Notes: a model not told the origin generated them from the sequence alone. A stretch of 64,000 bases of DNA from Ephydatia muelleri (GCA_013339895.1 JABACO010000003.1:4747509-4811508), one strand, 5' to 3'. Counted from the first letter of the stretch, positions 25,494 to 36,394 are shown. Numbers and translations: made by a program.

Positions 25494-26377
25494 TTAAATC
25501 GGTCGAACGGCCAGCACCACTGATTGCATCAAGGCATGCTTTCCAAGCCAACTATACCACTGAATTCCCTTGCCACTCAAATCGTAGGCTTCGTTTTGGT
25601 AGACACCGTTGAGATTGACATCGTAGCAGCTCTTGAACCACCATCCTGACGAGTAAACTTGAGCGCAGTTTGTTAGGAGTGAAGCGTCGTTGTCTTTATC
25701 AGGGGTAGAAAATCTCTGGCCGTTGTGAACTGCGGCAAAAGAATCGCCGACAGTGGAAGATGCTTCGTACCCAGACACCTGTAGCTGGTAATTGAGCGGC
25801 CATTCGGGAGCTAGGCTGAACTGACTGTACTTCGCGAACACGGCGACATCGCTGCAACCGAAGCACGACAGTCCGACGTACAGTTCCATGTTGACGTCGT
25901 TTGTGAGCAACACGATGTTGTCCAAGCCGAGCCAGAAATTGCCTTTCAAGTTTCCGAAACCCATCTTGTAGTCCACCCAGCCACGATTGAAGTTTACGGT
26001 GCTGTCTACTCGACGCTGGATAACGGTCCATCCTCCTCCCTGCAGCGACATGTCGCAGTAAACCACTATGTTGCGCGTCGGTGTGGCCGAGTTCGCGGAA
26101 CGAGGCATAATGTTGTACAGACCGCTCGTTCTGAAGCCGTCGTCATACAGCTGCTTGCAGTTTCTCGCCGGCATGACTGCAAACAGGGAAATGAAAATAT
26201 GGCAGATATGGTTTCATTTTGGTGTTTTGGCGCATCGATCTACTTACAATTAACGTTCAATATATACGTATCTGTAGTTCGGTTCGGTGCCTGACCCCTA
26301 ACGAGATCTATTGGTAGAGAACGTGTTTGTCCAGTTTCACATGCGATCAGGGTGATAAGGAAGAAGATTTTCTGCAT
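25494..26377 (-). CDS. Secreted fibrinogen-related (FReD) protein, two exons
   Basis: Predicted exon 1 is 26248-26377 and exon 2 is 25494-26176, joined in phase 1 by consensus sites (aatt/gtaagt and tttgcag/tc), giving about 270 residues. Exon 1 encodes a signal-peptide-like start (MQKIFFLITLIAC) and a short linker. Exon 2 is a near-complete fibrinogen C-terminal domain: NCKQLYDDGFRTSGLYNI, VYCDM, GGWTVIQRR, FNRGWVDYKMGFG, FWLGLDNI. A Ca-site-like DKDND follows, then CAQVYSSGWWFKSCYDVNLNG and WYSWLG. Such proteins act outside the cell as lectin-like or developmental factors; the ligand cannot be told from sequence. An extra Cys pair (LSCFGCSD) sits mid-domain. The ORF is intact and I think it is a host gene. 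Confidence 0.85.
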
Positions 26378-26460
26378 CTCTGGCACTGCTTGGCCTTCCA
26401 GCTATTAATTGTGATTCAGATGTTTCTACGTGCATTTATATATACAACAAGCTCCCACGG

Positions 26461-27512
26461 AAAATACCGTAAAGTACCGCGTACAAGCCCCCCCCCCCCC
26501 CCCCCCCCCTCCTCCCCCCTTCCGCCCCCAACGTGAGACCCTGAAAAAAATTGCTAGTTTTTTTAACGATCGTATCTCCTGAACCATAAACGGTGCGACT
26601 TTTTCAAAGTCTTGTTGTACTACCATTCCTTTCCTGAAATAATATTCTGTTTGGAATCGGATTGACATGCCTCACGATAAACAAGGTCTGAAAGCATAAC
26701 TGATTCAGAACAGCCATATCGTTTGAACCGCTCATCCCCAAACATGGAATTTCGGTCTATATATCGTACAAACAGCGTTCAACATACGCGGCATGTTTTT
26801 GTTCTAATACCTTGTAATTTCTCGCAGTAAACATTAACAACATAGTCAATCCACATCGCTCCGCCATTTCTTATTTCCATCAACCTAGGCCCCATTCCGA
26901 ACCATGTCTGCACGACATTACCTCACTAATGAAATGAAGCGGCAGTTACATTCAGAGTGCAGACAGGAGTGTACACAGATGTGAGCTATGAATAGTTTAG
27001 CAGGGCTATGAATACGCATCTCCTCAGCGCTATCCGCCCGATTTCCATTCCAAATATGTCGTGCAGACATGGTTTGGGATGGGGCCTAGGCTGGTCAATG
27101 GAAATAAGAAATGGCGGAGCGATGTGGACTGACTATGTTGTTAATGTTTACTGCGAGAAATTACAAGGTAATGGAACAATAACGCATGTGTTGAACGTTA
27201 TTTGTACGATGTATACACCGAAATTCCATGTTTGGAGATGAGCGGTTCAAACGATATGGCTGTTCTAAACCTTATGTTTTTCAGACCTTGTTTATCGTGA
27301 GGCATGTCAATGCGATTCCAAACAGGATATTATTTCAGGAAAGGAATGGTATAGTACAACAAGACTTTGAAAAAGGTAGGTCGCACCGTTTATGGTTCAG
27401 GAGATACGATCGTTAAAAAAAACTAGCCATTTTTTTCAGGGTCTCACTTTGGGGGCAGATGGGGGGGGGGGGGGGGGGGGGGGGGCTTGTACGCGATACT
27501 TTACGGTAATAT
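26461..27512. mobile_element. One-kilobase inverted-repeat element
   Basis: Arms of roughly 460 bp (about 26461-26922 and 27048-27512) are diverged reverse complements around a short centre. Ends read ta/ccgtaaagta and tactttacgg/ta, compatible with a TA target duplication as in Tc1/mariner-type MITEs. Each arm has a homopolymer tract just inside its end (C at about 26489-26509, G at about 27462-27485). No transposase seen. Confidence 0.75.
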
Positions 27513-27519
27513 CTCTATG

Positions 27520-27836
27520 ACAAAATAGAAATATGCTACGGTCGATCAGAATTTGCCAGCAATGGGCTAGCAGTGGGTCATGTGGGCTTATCAAAACAAA
27601 TGAGCTAGGCCCTTCCCAGAATCGATGAATTTTAAAAGATGCAGGCGTCATAGGCATTACGGTCATGCACTGCTCACTTGGTTTGAAAGGTCTCTGACGT
27701 GGACTAAAGGCTGTGTTTACGATATTACGATCAACGCAAATATTTATTTTATAGTCAATACAACTACATGTAGAGCATGTTCTAACTTTATATACCTTCA
27801 CATGGCGTGCACCTGTAGTTAGCTTGGTCACATTAT
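27520..27836. repeat. Old repeat flanking the gypsy element
   Basis: 27530-27660 resembles 39590-39720 (cagaatttgcc...caatgggc...ggcttatcaaaacaaat). 27689-27836 matches 3553-3720 and continues after the gypsy element at 35155. Confidence 0.7.
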
Positions 27837-28011
27837 TGTAACAGGAGGCTCCAATAATCTTGGCTGTCGCTGCTAATGCGCTTGCGCATGAAATACATGT
27901 AGATCTCGAACTTTCTAGGAATTGACCATTTAAGTGTATGCGTGCTGTACTACTGGGTGTTTTGTCTTTTCTGTGATTATACCTATTGTTGTGCTAACCA
28001 AGGTCGTTACA
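27837..28011 (+). repeat. Gypsy 5' LTR (175 bp)
   Basis: Starts tgtaacagg and ends gtcgttaca, with a short terminal inverted repeat. It is the same length as 34980-35154, with about five differences by eye. Flanked outside by ttat. Confidence 0.95.
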
Positions 28012-28129
28012 GTGTTGGGTATTGACGTTTTGAAAAGATATGCCTGTGTTATTGATGTACCCAACATGGTTATGCAGTGTCATGGGTTATAGATCCCCAT
28101 TAGAGACTGCAGGAAGTGGGGAGCAGGTC

Positions 28130-29816
28130 GATTTGGTGTGTCAGGCCAGGGCCACTATTGATGGAGAATGTAACTGTTCCAGCCTGGAGCGAAGTTGAAG
28201 CTTTAGCAAGCACAAATTTCCTATGAACCTGGTTGGTAGAAGGCCTGAGAGACAAGAACGTGCCCCAAGTTCTTGTTGCGGGGGCTGTTGTCAAGCCCAT
28301 ACAGGATCGTGAGTATGGTAAATCCCTCGCCAGTAGCAGTTACTGCTTACAAGGGAATGGCAGCTGCAGTGGCTGAGAGGATTGCAGACAGTCACATTGC
28401 AGCGGCTGTACATGGTCCTGTGGACAATAGGGTGGGCACGGAAAAGAGGAATGTTATACAACTGTGTGCAGAGCTGTGACGACTTGTCAGAGGAGGAACG
28501 TGAGGAATTGTTGACCTTGTTGTTAATGTATGAAGATGTTTTAGCCGATAAGGATGAAGAGCTTGGTCGTACTGCAGTGGTGCAGCACTCTATTGTCATG
28601 GGCGACGCCCCACCCATAAAGCAACCTAGTAGGCCGATTCCCGTGGCAAGACAACATGAGGTTCGCAAGTTGTTGGACGAAATACTCCAGAAGGATGTCA
28701 TTCAACCGTCTGCAAGTCCTTGGGCATCACCTGTTGTACTCGTTCAGAAGAAAGATGGCACAATGTGGTTCTGTATAGACTACAGGAAACTAAATGCTGT
28801 GACCCGCAAAGACGCATACCCACTACCGCGGATTGACGAAACCTTGGAGGCGTTAGGGGGCTCGAAATGGTTCTCAACATTAGATTTACTGTCAGGATAC
28901 TGGCAGGTGGAAGTGAGCGAGCAAGACAGGCTAAAAACAGCATTTTCAACTAGAGAGGGATTATTCGAGTTCAAGGTAATGCCGTTTGGGTTGTGTAATG
29001 CACCCGCAACCTTTCAGAGACTGATGGATATGGTGCTTGCTGGGGTTAAATGGAGCAGATGTTTAGTGTATAAAGATGACATAATTGTTATGGGGAAGTC
29101 GTTTCATCACGCGTGGTGATGGATAAGTTGAGGGAGGCGGGGCTCAAGATGAATTGTCAAAGTGTGCATTCTTCCGCAAAGAGATGTTATATTTAGGACA
29201 TAAGATCTCCCGTGAGGGCATCTCAACAGATCCGTCCAAAGTGGATGTTGTAAGCAAGTGGTCGACTCCAGCAACAGTGCCCCCGGACTGGCAGGGTACT
29301 ATAAGCGGTATGTTAAAAACTTTGCTGGTATCGCAAAGCCTTTATATCGCTTGACAGAAAAAGGGAGGGACTTCAAGTGGACGTCAGAATGTGTTGAAGC
29401 ATTCTTGTGTCCACCCCCCATATACTTATATTTTTCTAATTTTAGCAATGATTTCATTTTGGATACAGATGCAAGCGAGTACTGGGCTTGGAGCAGTGCT
29501 GTCACAAGTAGTCAATGGGTGCGAGCGGGTTGTGACATATGCAAGTCGTATTGTCAACAAGGCAGAACGGAAGTAAGGGCAAACGGCCAGATGGCTGGAG
29601 ATGCAGCAAGAATTTGATTTTGAGGTGATTCATCGTAGGGGGCGGGATCATGGGAATGCCGACGCCCTTTCCCGATCCAACGTCCATCCTGGTCAAGAAG
29701 CTTGCATTGCTTCGACATCGGTACTAGATCACTCAGTACAGCAGCTGCAGCAGAGTGACAAAGTCATTGGGCCGTTGTATCATGCGATGTGTCAGGGGAC
29801 AAGACCGGATCCTGTA
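28130..29816 (+). pseudogene. Gypsy pol, RT and RNase H part
   Basis: The pre-RT segment (NPSPVAVTAYKG) precedes an open RT domain at about 28382-29119: RPIPVARQHEV, ASPWASPVVLVQKKDG, CIDYRKLNAVT, DAYPLPRIDETL, FSTLDLLSGYWQV and MPFGLCNAPATFQR. The active-site box reads YKDD rather than the usual YLDD or YVDD. Frameshifts then separate KCAFFRKEMLYLGHKIS, RYVKNFAGIAKPLYRLT, an RNase H start (DFILDTDAS) and HRRGRDHGNADALSR. The order and spacing are those of gypsy pol. The protein would normally be part of a polyprotein cleaved by the element's aspartic protease; that domain is missing. Confidence 0.9.
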
Positions 29817-29859
29817 CCCAGACCCTGATTCCCACAGCTGCGGTGGATTACATCACCGC

Positions 29860-30700
29860 TACGTGGAAAGAGGGGTCCTATACCCAATGCTGTCCAGTGA
29901 TTATGTAATACGTCGCGAGGAACGTATACTCGAATAATTGAGCGGAAGTATAACGAAATAAGTTAATTGCATCACGCTCTACCAGCACCTCTTTCTTTCC
30001 GGCCTGTGAAAGATGAACACCTGGGCGAGACGCAAGCGCAACGTCTCGCAGGTTAAAGCTCGCAAGTTCTCCCTGGTTGTCATATGAGCAACTGGTCGCA
30101 GTCAAGGCTATGACTGGAGTGCTGCACCCATGAAGCCCTCACTTAAATACAAAACCTGTAACCATATCGACAATGATTAGGGTGATTTGATTGGATAAGG
30201 GTATTATGGGGGAAAAGGATCCCCTGCAATGCTATTGGGCACTAATGCACAGTATAGGATTGGTTAGGATCGTTCATTGAATGCATCTGTAGAAACATAT
30301 GTTTACATCTTGGCCTTAGCAACATCACTATAGCCAGCTTAGCAACACAGAGCAACTCTCTGCATTAAACTTAGTTTACTACCACTGTACCTAAACTCTA
30401 CCTTAATGCCATCTAATTGCTCTTACAGGCTGAGTAAATGTACCCCCTGCCCCATACTAAGAATCGTAGTTGTGTTTGGCCCATAATGGGGGCAGGCGAC
30501 AGCCGCAGCCAGGCATGTAGCAGCTGTGCCTCGTACCACTGGGCCCTACAGGGACCAACGGGTGATGCTGGTCACCATTGGATCGGCCTGTGTCCCAAAC
30601 CAAGACGCTGGTCATGGTTTGGTGGCTGTCCCAGGGTAGAAGCCCGGAGGGTGTCGCCCAAGTGAAAACCCCCAAAATGGTTGGCGATTAGGATATGATT
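29860..30700. repeat. DIRS-like terminal/non-coding region
   Basis: About 30170-30420 matches 63700-63960 (gcactaatgc...gtRtaggattggttaSgatc, then tgcattaaactt), and 30640-30665 (cccggagggtgtcgcccaa) matches 63528-63552. The two blocks are in reversed order at the other locus. No coding region. Confidence 0.65.
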
Positions 30701-31813
30701 TCAGGTTTGTGGAGTAGGGCTACACAGCATGGGTACATACATCTGGGTAATTGTTACTGTGCAGGCCATAGTTCTAGTGTCAGATGGGTGAGTCAGGGGA
30801 TGACGGGTGTAGGTCTGATATGCAGAACTTCGCCATCGGCCAAGCTTCTGGATGGTCTCAGTGGGAAGGCCTGCTCTGGTGGCTGCTGTGGCTGCAACAA
30901 TACATAGACTGTGAGTGTTGTATTGGGCTGGATTGTAGCCACATTGCTCCACCAGGGATAGGAAGGTGGAGCGGAAGCTCTTGGATGTAAGCGGCCTCCC
31001 ATCTCTGAAGTGGAAGAGGGGTGATGACTGAATGGGACAGCGACAGCATCCTCTATAGGCCTCCATTGCTGCCACTGGACACGTGTGCCTGCCTCGGTAC
31101 ACCCAATGCAGATAGTGGTGCCCTTGCCCATCTGGTCGGTTTTGGACCGCTTGATGAAAAAGTGCATGCCTTCTTCCGGTCCAGCTGATGTCTTGCCTGG
31201 TAGGGTGGTACCTAGGGTCAAACCTCCGGTTCTTGAGGGTAATTTCGCTGACCCTCAAGAAACCAAAGAAGCCGAGGGTAAGGGCCGCTCTGAGCATCCG
31301 ACGGTCGTGTCTTTTCAGGGGGGGCTGCCCCAACCTCTACAGCATGTGACCCAGCATCTCCACAGTCAGCGGCAGTCGTGTGGGCTTGAGGTGGATGGGC
31401 TCCTGGAGGCGTTGGACACCCCGGATGGCAAGTCGCAGCGTTGGGTTACTGGAAGCGGGGCTCTTGTACCCCATGGAGTGGTGCAGGAATGAGACTGCTG
31501 CCACATAAACCTGAATGGTCCTGGAGTTCAGGGTCCGGCTGAGGTGGGCTGCAAATAGTGTGATAGTTTCTTTTGTGCCGGGGACCGGTATCAACTTGAA
31601 AGCGTGGCAGAAACCCTGGTAGCGCCTGATCCCAGTGGCATAGGTGGTTGCAGTAGATGGGGGGGGGGGGGGGCCATGGCTCTGTTCAGTAGGAGCTGGA
31701 GATGGTGGTTCAGGTCTCGGGCAGGTGATGTGGGGTTGGGGTTGGTTGAGGGTCCGCCTGGGGGGCAAGAGTGAAGAAGAGGGGTAAGTTATTTCGGGAA
31801 AGGGCATCAGCAA
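30701..31813 (-). pseudogene. DIRS-like tyrosine recombinase
   Basis: Two frames, 31337-31813 then 30701-31333, separated by a frame change. The N-terminal piece has the core-binding region (YATGIRRYQGFCHAF, HLSRTLNSRTIQVYVAAVSF). The C-terminal piece has the catalytic region: GFFGFLRVSEIT (first Arg), then THSLCIVAATAATRAGLP, where the family normally has H-x-x-R; Cys replaces the Arg. LGRWRSSAYQTYTRHP follows, with the nucleophile Tyr. In DIRS elements this enzyme integrates a circular DNA intermediate. The start overlaps the end of the RT/RNase H frame, as is typical for the order. The lost Arg and the frame break indicate a dead copy. Confidence 0.8.
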
Positions 31814-32895
31814 TGCTGTTTAGTCTGCCAGGTAGTGTGACAGGCGGATGGTGAAGCTGAGCTACTAGAAACAGGGTTCGGAGCAGCCGCATGAGGTCAG
31901 GACGTTTCGCAGACTGTCTTGCCCATGCCTGGACAATGGGGAGGTTGTCGCAATGGAAGTGGATGCGTAGGCCTGCCCAGAGATGACCCCATGTGCTAGC
32001 AGCAGCCACAATGGCAAACAGTTCCTGCCACTGTATGGAACGGAGTGGGAGGCGTTGGTGTGGCTGCCAGTCACCCTGGAACCAAGCGCCCGTTGAGTAG
32101 GCACCAAAGCCTAGGGAGCCTGAGGCATCAGTATAGAGCTGAAGTGAGTCGGCTGCTGTCCATTCTGGGTCCAGGAACATGGCAACACAATTCCAGGAAG
32201 GAAGGAAGCTGCCCCACCACCTAATGTCGGCACTTGCTTCTGCATTAAGGCTGATGTGATGGTGAAGCTTCCTAACTGTGGTGGAGAGGTCAATTAGGCG
32301 GCGGAGAAAGAGCCTCCCTGCTGGCACCACCTTAGCAGCAAAGGAGAGCTTGCCGATGAGTGAGAGCAGCTCCCTCTTGGTGGCCTTGTGCCTGGATAGC
32401 CAGGACCTGGTTAGCCCTGTCAGCTCCTCTAGCTTGTCCGGGGGTAGTCGAAGCTGCTGTGCTGATGTGTCGAGGACTATTCCCAGGAAGGTTAGAGCTG
32501 TGGTGGGTCCCTCTAGCTTCTCAGAGGCTACTGGAATGCCTAACTGGTCACATACTGTCAGCATCCTGGACATTGCCTCCTGACATGTGTCCTTGCCGGG
32601 AGGGCCAACCAGGAGGAAGTCATCCAGGTAGTGTAGCAGCTGGGCCCCATAGTTGTTGGCCATGATCCAGTCGAGTGCCTCAGCGTAGTGGTTAAAGAGG
32701 GCAGGGGCTGAACGTAGACCAAAAGGAAGGCATGTGTCCACATAAAACTGTCCTCGTCCAGCAGATCCCCAGGTGCACCCAGTCTGCAGTTTGTACTGGA
32801 ATCAGGCGGAAGGCAGCTTTGAGGTCAATCTTTGCCATCAACGCATCTTGACCATGCACCATACTGGGAAAGCAGAGCCACAGCGTGATCCATAG
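31710..32895 (-). pseudogene. DIRS-like reverse transcriptase/RNase H
   Basis: Open from about 32741 to 31710, with an upstream segment (ALMAKIDLKAAFRLIPV) in another frame up to about 32890. RT motifs: CLPFGLRSAPALFNHYA and LLHYLDDFLLVG (YLDD intact); then LTFLGIVLDT and a connection region. RNase H follows: LQLYTDASGSLGFGAY, SIQWQELFAI, HFHCDNLPIV, and LNSIADALSRN near the end. This layout is characteristic of DIRS/Ngaro-type elements and their transposase-related relatives. N-terminal fingers and any gag are missing; the homology ends at a short duplication next to the RecQ-like piece. Confidence 0.85.
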
Positions 32896-33150
32896 TCATA
32901 GATCCATAACCTGATCCATAGTCAAACTCACAAGCGGCGAAACAATCACAATGCTTTTTTTGTCAATACTCCTTACTTCATCAAACGCCCACGGTAGAAT
33001 GGCGTAACATAGGGATTTGCCATATCCCGTTGGAAAATTCACAAATGCATCGCGCCCACTCAATAGATCAACTACACTTCGTAGCTGCTCTTCGTTTAAC
33101 TTCGAATACCCCAGACGTTTGCACGCGGATTCGATTGCTCTCCATTTGTT
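32896..33150 (-). pseudogene. RecQ-like helicase N-terminal fragment
   Basis: Minus-strand open segment of about 82 codons, read from 33144 to a stop at 32896-32898. It contains LGYSKLNEEQL, the Walker A box FPTGYGKSLCYAILP and the motif Ia region IVIVSPLVSLTMDQV. This is the start of a RecQ-family DEAD-type ATPase; motif II and all later motifs are absent because DIRS-like sequence begins directly after. It may be the original cargo of the inverted-end element or a captured host piece. Some transposon families carry helicase genes, but which one this belongs to I cannot say. Confidence 0.75.
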
Positions 33151-33320
33151 GGTAATTAATCATTAATTGCACGATTATAACAAAGGTATGCAATTACCGC
33201 ATACCTCGAATCTGATTGGTTCCCCAACATTCTGGGGAAGCTGGACAGAATTGAGTATAGGACTTTACCAGACCCACTTTTCACGTAGCGGTGATGTAAT
33301 ACATCTGCTGCTGTGAAAAC

Positions 33321-34950
33321 ATGGGTCTGGGTACGAGACTAGGACAAGACCGGATCCTGCATGGTACCTATAAAGGGGTCTACAGAGAATTCGCACAACT
33401 TGTGGAGCAATGGAATCAGCTTGTGTTGAAAGATGCCGTCTTGTATAGACACCATGAGGATGCCAATGGATCTAGTCATCTCCAACTGATAGTGCCCAAA
33501 GTGAGTTGGGATGACGTGTTACACAAAGTGCACAATGCGCCATCGGGAGGGCACCTAGGTGAAGCCAAGACTTTGAGCAGACTTCAGGAGCGCTTTTTTA
33601 TTGGCCAGGGCATGTTGAAGCTGTGAAAGTGTGGTGCAGGTGTTGTGCTGATTGTGCGGCGAGGAAAAGTCCAGGGCAGAGGAGGCGAGCACCACTGCAA
33701 AGTATGCAAGCGGGATATACCCCATGCAAATTATAGTAGTCGATATTGTCGGGCCATTTTCACCAGTGAAGAGTGGAAATAACTATGTGCTTGTGGTTTC
33801 TGACTATTTTACTAATTGGATGGAGGCATTTGCTATTCCAAATCAGGAACCTGTGACAGTTGCCGAGAAATTAGTGGAAGAAGTATTATGCCGATTTTCT
33901 ATCCCGGAACAGCTACACTCTGATCAGGGCCGACAGTTCGAGGGGAAGCTTATGCAAGAAGTTTGCAAATTGCTGCATATAAACAAGACGCGGACAACGG
34001 CTTATCATCCCCAATCTGACGGTGTGGTGGAACGTCTTAATCGGACGCTTCTGAGTAGCTGCAACAGTGCACGAGCACCCTGGAGATTGGGATACAAAGT
34101 TAAGACTCGTGTGTATGGCTTATAATACTTCTGTCCACCAATCCACAGGCTTTTCACCATTCTTTCTATTGTTTGGCCAGTCAAGCGAGGTTACCTAGTC
34201 GATCTTGCTTATGGGATTGCCCCTATGGAAGAGATGACAACACAGGAGTATGTCAGAAATCTGCGGCAAACGTTGGAGAAAGCTTATTCGATAGTTAGGA
34301 ATCACACGGGTGCTGCTCTGGAGCGAAAGTATGACAGAAGAGTTCATGGGGATGAATATCAGGTGGGTGATTTAGTCTGGCTGCACAACCCTGTTATCTC
34401 TAAAGGAGCGAAGAGGAAACTACACTGTCCATGGACTGGGCCTTTTAAAGTTGTGAAGAAACTGTCCACAGTGGTCTATAGAATTCAAGACACACGACCA
34501 AATAAGCGCAAGGTTTGGTGGTCCATTTTGATCGCTTGAAGCCCTGCCCCTCTATGCGAGCAGAAATCCCAGGGCAGAATTACTCACCACAGGAAGTAGA
34601 AAAACAGTTGTCTCTCCTGCAAGAGCATCGTCATGTGGGTACAGATTTGAGGATTGTGGACGACGATGAGAAAGTTCTGGAGATACAGCCAAGGGATAGA
34701 GGACAAATGAGAAAGCCAGGACAGCAGGAGCTACCTGAACCGCAGGCCCATGAGGATGGGCATGAAGCTCTAGAGAGTGACGTCCAGAATGGAGAACTTC
34801 CTCAACAGGAGGTTCCTATGCTAGAAGAGGTGGCCATGCAAAACGAAGAACTTGCTCAACCGGAGGTCCCATCGCAAGAATAGATGGCCATGCAAAATCA
34901 AAATCGGTACCCTAGGCGTAATCGTCGTGCCCCGGACTATTATGGAGCTG
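33321..34950 (+). pseudogene. Gypsy integrase and C-terminal tail
   Basis: HHCC zinc-binding region with GGHLGEAKTLSRLQERFF (about 33540-33605), then the catalytic core in an open frame 33652-34125: VVDIVGPFSPV (Asp), LHSDQGRQFEG (Asp), HPQSDGVVERLNRTLL (Glu). After a frame break, 34225-34539 continues with the GPY/F motif WTGPFKVV, then VVHFDRLKPC in the next frame. A glutamate/glutamine/proline-rich tail runs to about 34900, close to the 3' LTR. No chromodomain seen. This is the right half of the same pol gene, separated from RNase H by the nested insertion. Confidence 0.9.
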
Positions 34951-34979
34951 TGCCGTACTCTTAATCTTAGAGGGAGCAG

Positions 34980-35154
34980 TGTAACAGGAGGCTCCAATAA
35001 TCTTGGCTGTCGCTGCTAATGCGCTTGCGCATGAAATACATGTAGATCTCGAACTTTCTAGGAATTGACTATTTAAGTGTATGCGTGCTGTTCTAGTGGG
35101 TCATTTGTCTTTTCTGTGATTATACCTATTGTTGTGCTAACCAAGGTCGTTACA
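34980..35154 (+). repeat. Gypsy 3' LTR (175 bp)
   Basis: Partner of 27837-28011, starting tgtaacagg and ending gttaca, followed by the ttat target duplication. Confidence 0.95.
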
Positions 35155-35215
35155 TTATCAACTGCTCTTTTTATTTAGATCTATGTTGCAGAATGAAATG
35201 CTTTTTTTGCAGGCG

Positions 35216-35735
35216 GTCGTAATAAATTGTTCTATTTTGAAGATTATGATCAGGAATCTGAGTCACATTTACGCCCTTTGACTAACGAAGAGCAGTGCGC
35301 TTTACGTTACGTAGCAGGATACACAATTTGCAAGGTGTATGAATAAATGCAATCAGTTCACACCCTAATAAAGAAATTATTATGTATGCGCTTATAGAAT
35401 TACTAAGTAATGGGTTCAACAGTGACGATGCTAGTGAGAGATGGATCAACTTGATAAACAGAGGAGGCCTCTGGACAATCACTGACCAAACATATTGCAT
35501 TTTTAGAACTATTATGTACTGCTACATGTAAAGAGGTTGTATTAAACAATAATGATCTAGTCTTTGAATGGTGTCTTTTTGCTGCTGAGGCTGAAGATGA
35601 GACATCCAAAGCAGTGCTGCAGCAAATTGTGGACCTTTATATCACTATTCGAGGCTTTGGATTTGCAAGTTCTTGCCTAGAGATGTATAAACTGACAACA
35701 CAAAACTACACAGAAGATAAGAGTTCTTCATAGTG
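35216..35735 (+). pseudogene. P-element-like (THAP-type) transposase, C-terminal remnant
   Basis: Pieces in shifting frames: EEQCALRYVAGYTICK (about 35285-35335), a gt..ag gap to about 35398, then SERWINLINRGGLW and FEWCLFAAEAEDETS. Near 35625-35680 it reads LQQIVDLYITIRGFGFASS. These match the C-terminal region I know from P-element-like transposases of invertebrates. One intron-like gap (gtgtat...ttatag) is visible. The upstream half was separated by the gypsy insertion, and equivalent flanking sequence at 3553-3781 shows the same family without gypsy. Frame breaks make it non-functional. Confidence 0.55.
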
Positions 35736-36394
35736 AACTACATATCCTAAACAGTGATTATAAAATATTCTCTGATTGCAACAGTTTATATATGTTAATG
35801 TGTAAAAATGAAAATCATGTGCATAAATTGTGAACTACGATCAATAATTTACTCTTTCTGGGGCATTTAGGAAGTGACCCAGCTTGTATGCAGTCTTCAC
35901 TGATGACAGCACCGCCCCGACAATTTCCTCGAATTGTCCCACATGTATTGGAGATAACTCGCAGGGCTTGAGTGCTTTTAATGAACTCGGCACTTGATGG
36001 GTTCTCATGGGTCCTGCCTCTTATGGAGCTGCTGCCCAAAAAGGTTTTCTAGAGCTAGGGTCTTGACAGATCCTGTTACGTAGGAACAGTGACACACCAG
36101 TTGCACCAGTTCTACAAATGATGTCACTGTTGAAAAACCACTGCTTTAAATGATGTAATGAAATGATTAAAGTCACACCTGTAAGTTTCAGACCCTCCCT
36201 GGTTTCATCATCATGTTCCTTTCAGACTTTGTAAAACTCTCCCTCTCATTCACACTGTTCTCTCACACATCAAGACATGGCAAGAACATGTCAGTCAACC
36301 ACTAAAAGATTTGTATACATATCATGGATTGCTTTCATTGGTATACTCCTTTATCAGCATGTTCCTTTAGCGTTCAGACATTTCCGGAGACCTA
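35736..36394. other. No gene recognised
   Basis: Non-coding; no assigned features. Confidence 0.4.

Larger units (their letters stand above)
29797..33359. mobile_element. Nested 3.5-kb insertion with inverted ends and 18-bp direct flanks
   Basis: The sequence ggacaagaccggatcctg occurs at 29797-29814 and 33342-33359, directly flanking the insertion in gypsy pol. Left end tacccagaccctgattcccacagctgc and right end ...gctgctgtg...gggtctgggtacgagacta are inverted copies of about 55 bp; the left end lacks the outer tagtctcg. The same terminal sequence forms the 118-bp hairpin at 39959-40076. The cargo includes DIRS-like coding remnants and a RecQ-like fragment, both on the minus strand. Confidence 0.75.
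27837..35154 (+). mobile_element. Ty3/gypsy LTR retrotransposon, interrupted and degenerate
   Basis: Two 175-bp LTRs with a 4-bp target duplication (ttat) enclose a pol region in the order end of protease region, RT, RNase H, integrase. No gag is evident: the internal part passes within about 100-150 bp of the 5' LTR to the region just before RT. A 3.5-kb element is inserted between RNase H and integrase. Several frameshifts and stops make it non-autonomous. Confidence 0.92.

Noticed and set aside
25699..26031. Second minus-strand frame of 110 codons
   Set aside because: Alternative frame of the fibrinogen-domain exon; no motif of its own.
31085..31492. Plus-strand open frame of 135 codons
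   Set aside because: Antisense shadow of the tyrosine recombinase.
32278..32665. Plus-strand open frames of about 100 codons
   Set aside because: Antisense shadows of the DIRS-like RT/RNase H frame.
29815..33341. Interpretation as a plain DIRS insertion
   Set aside because: DIRS elements do not normally make target duplications, and the outer ends match a separate hairpin MITE family; I treat it as a composite.
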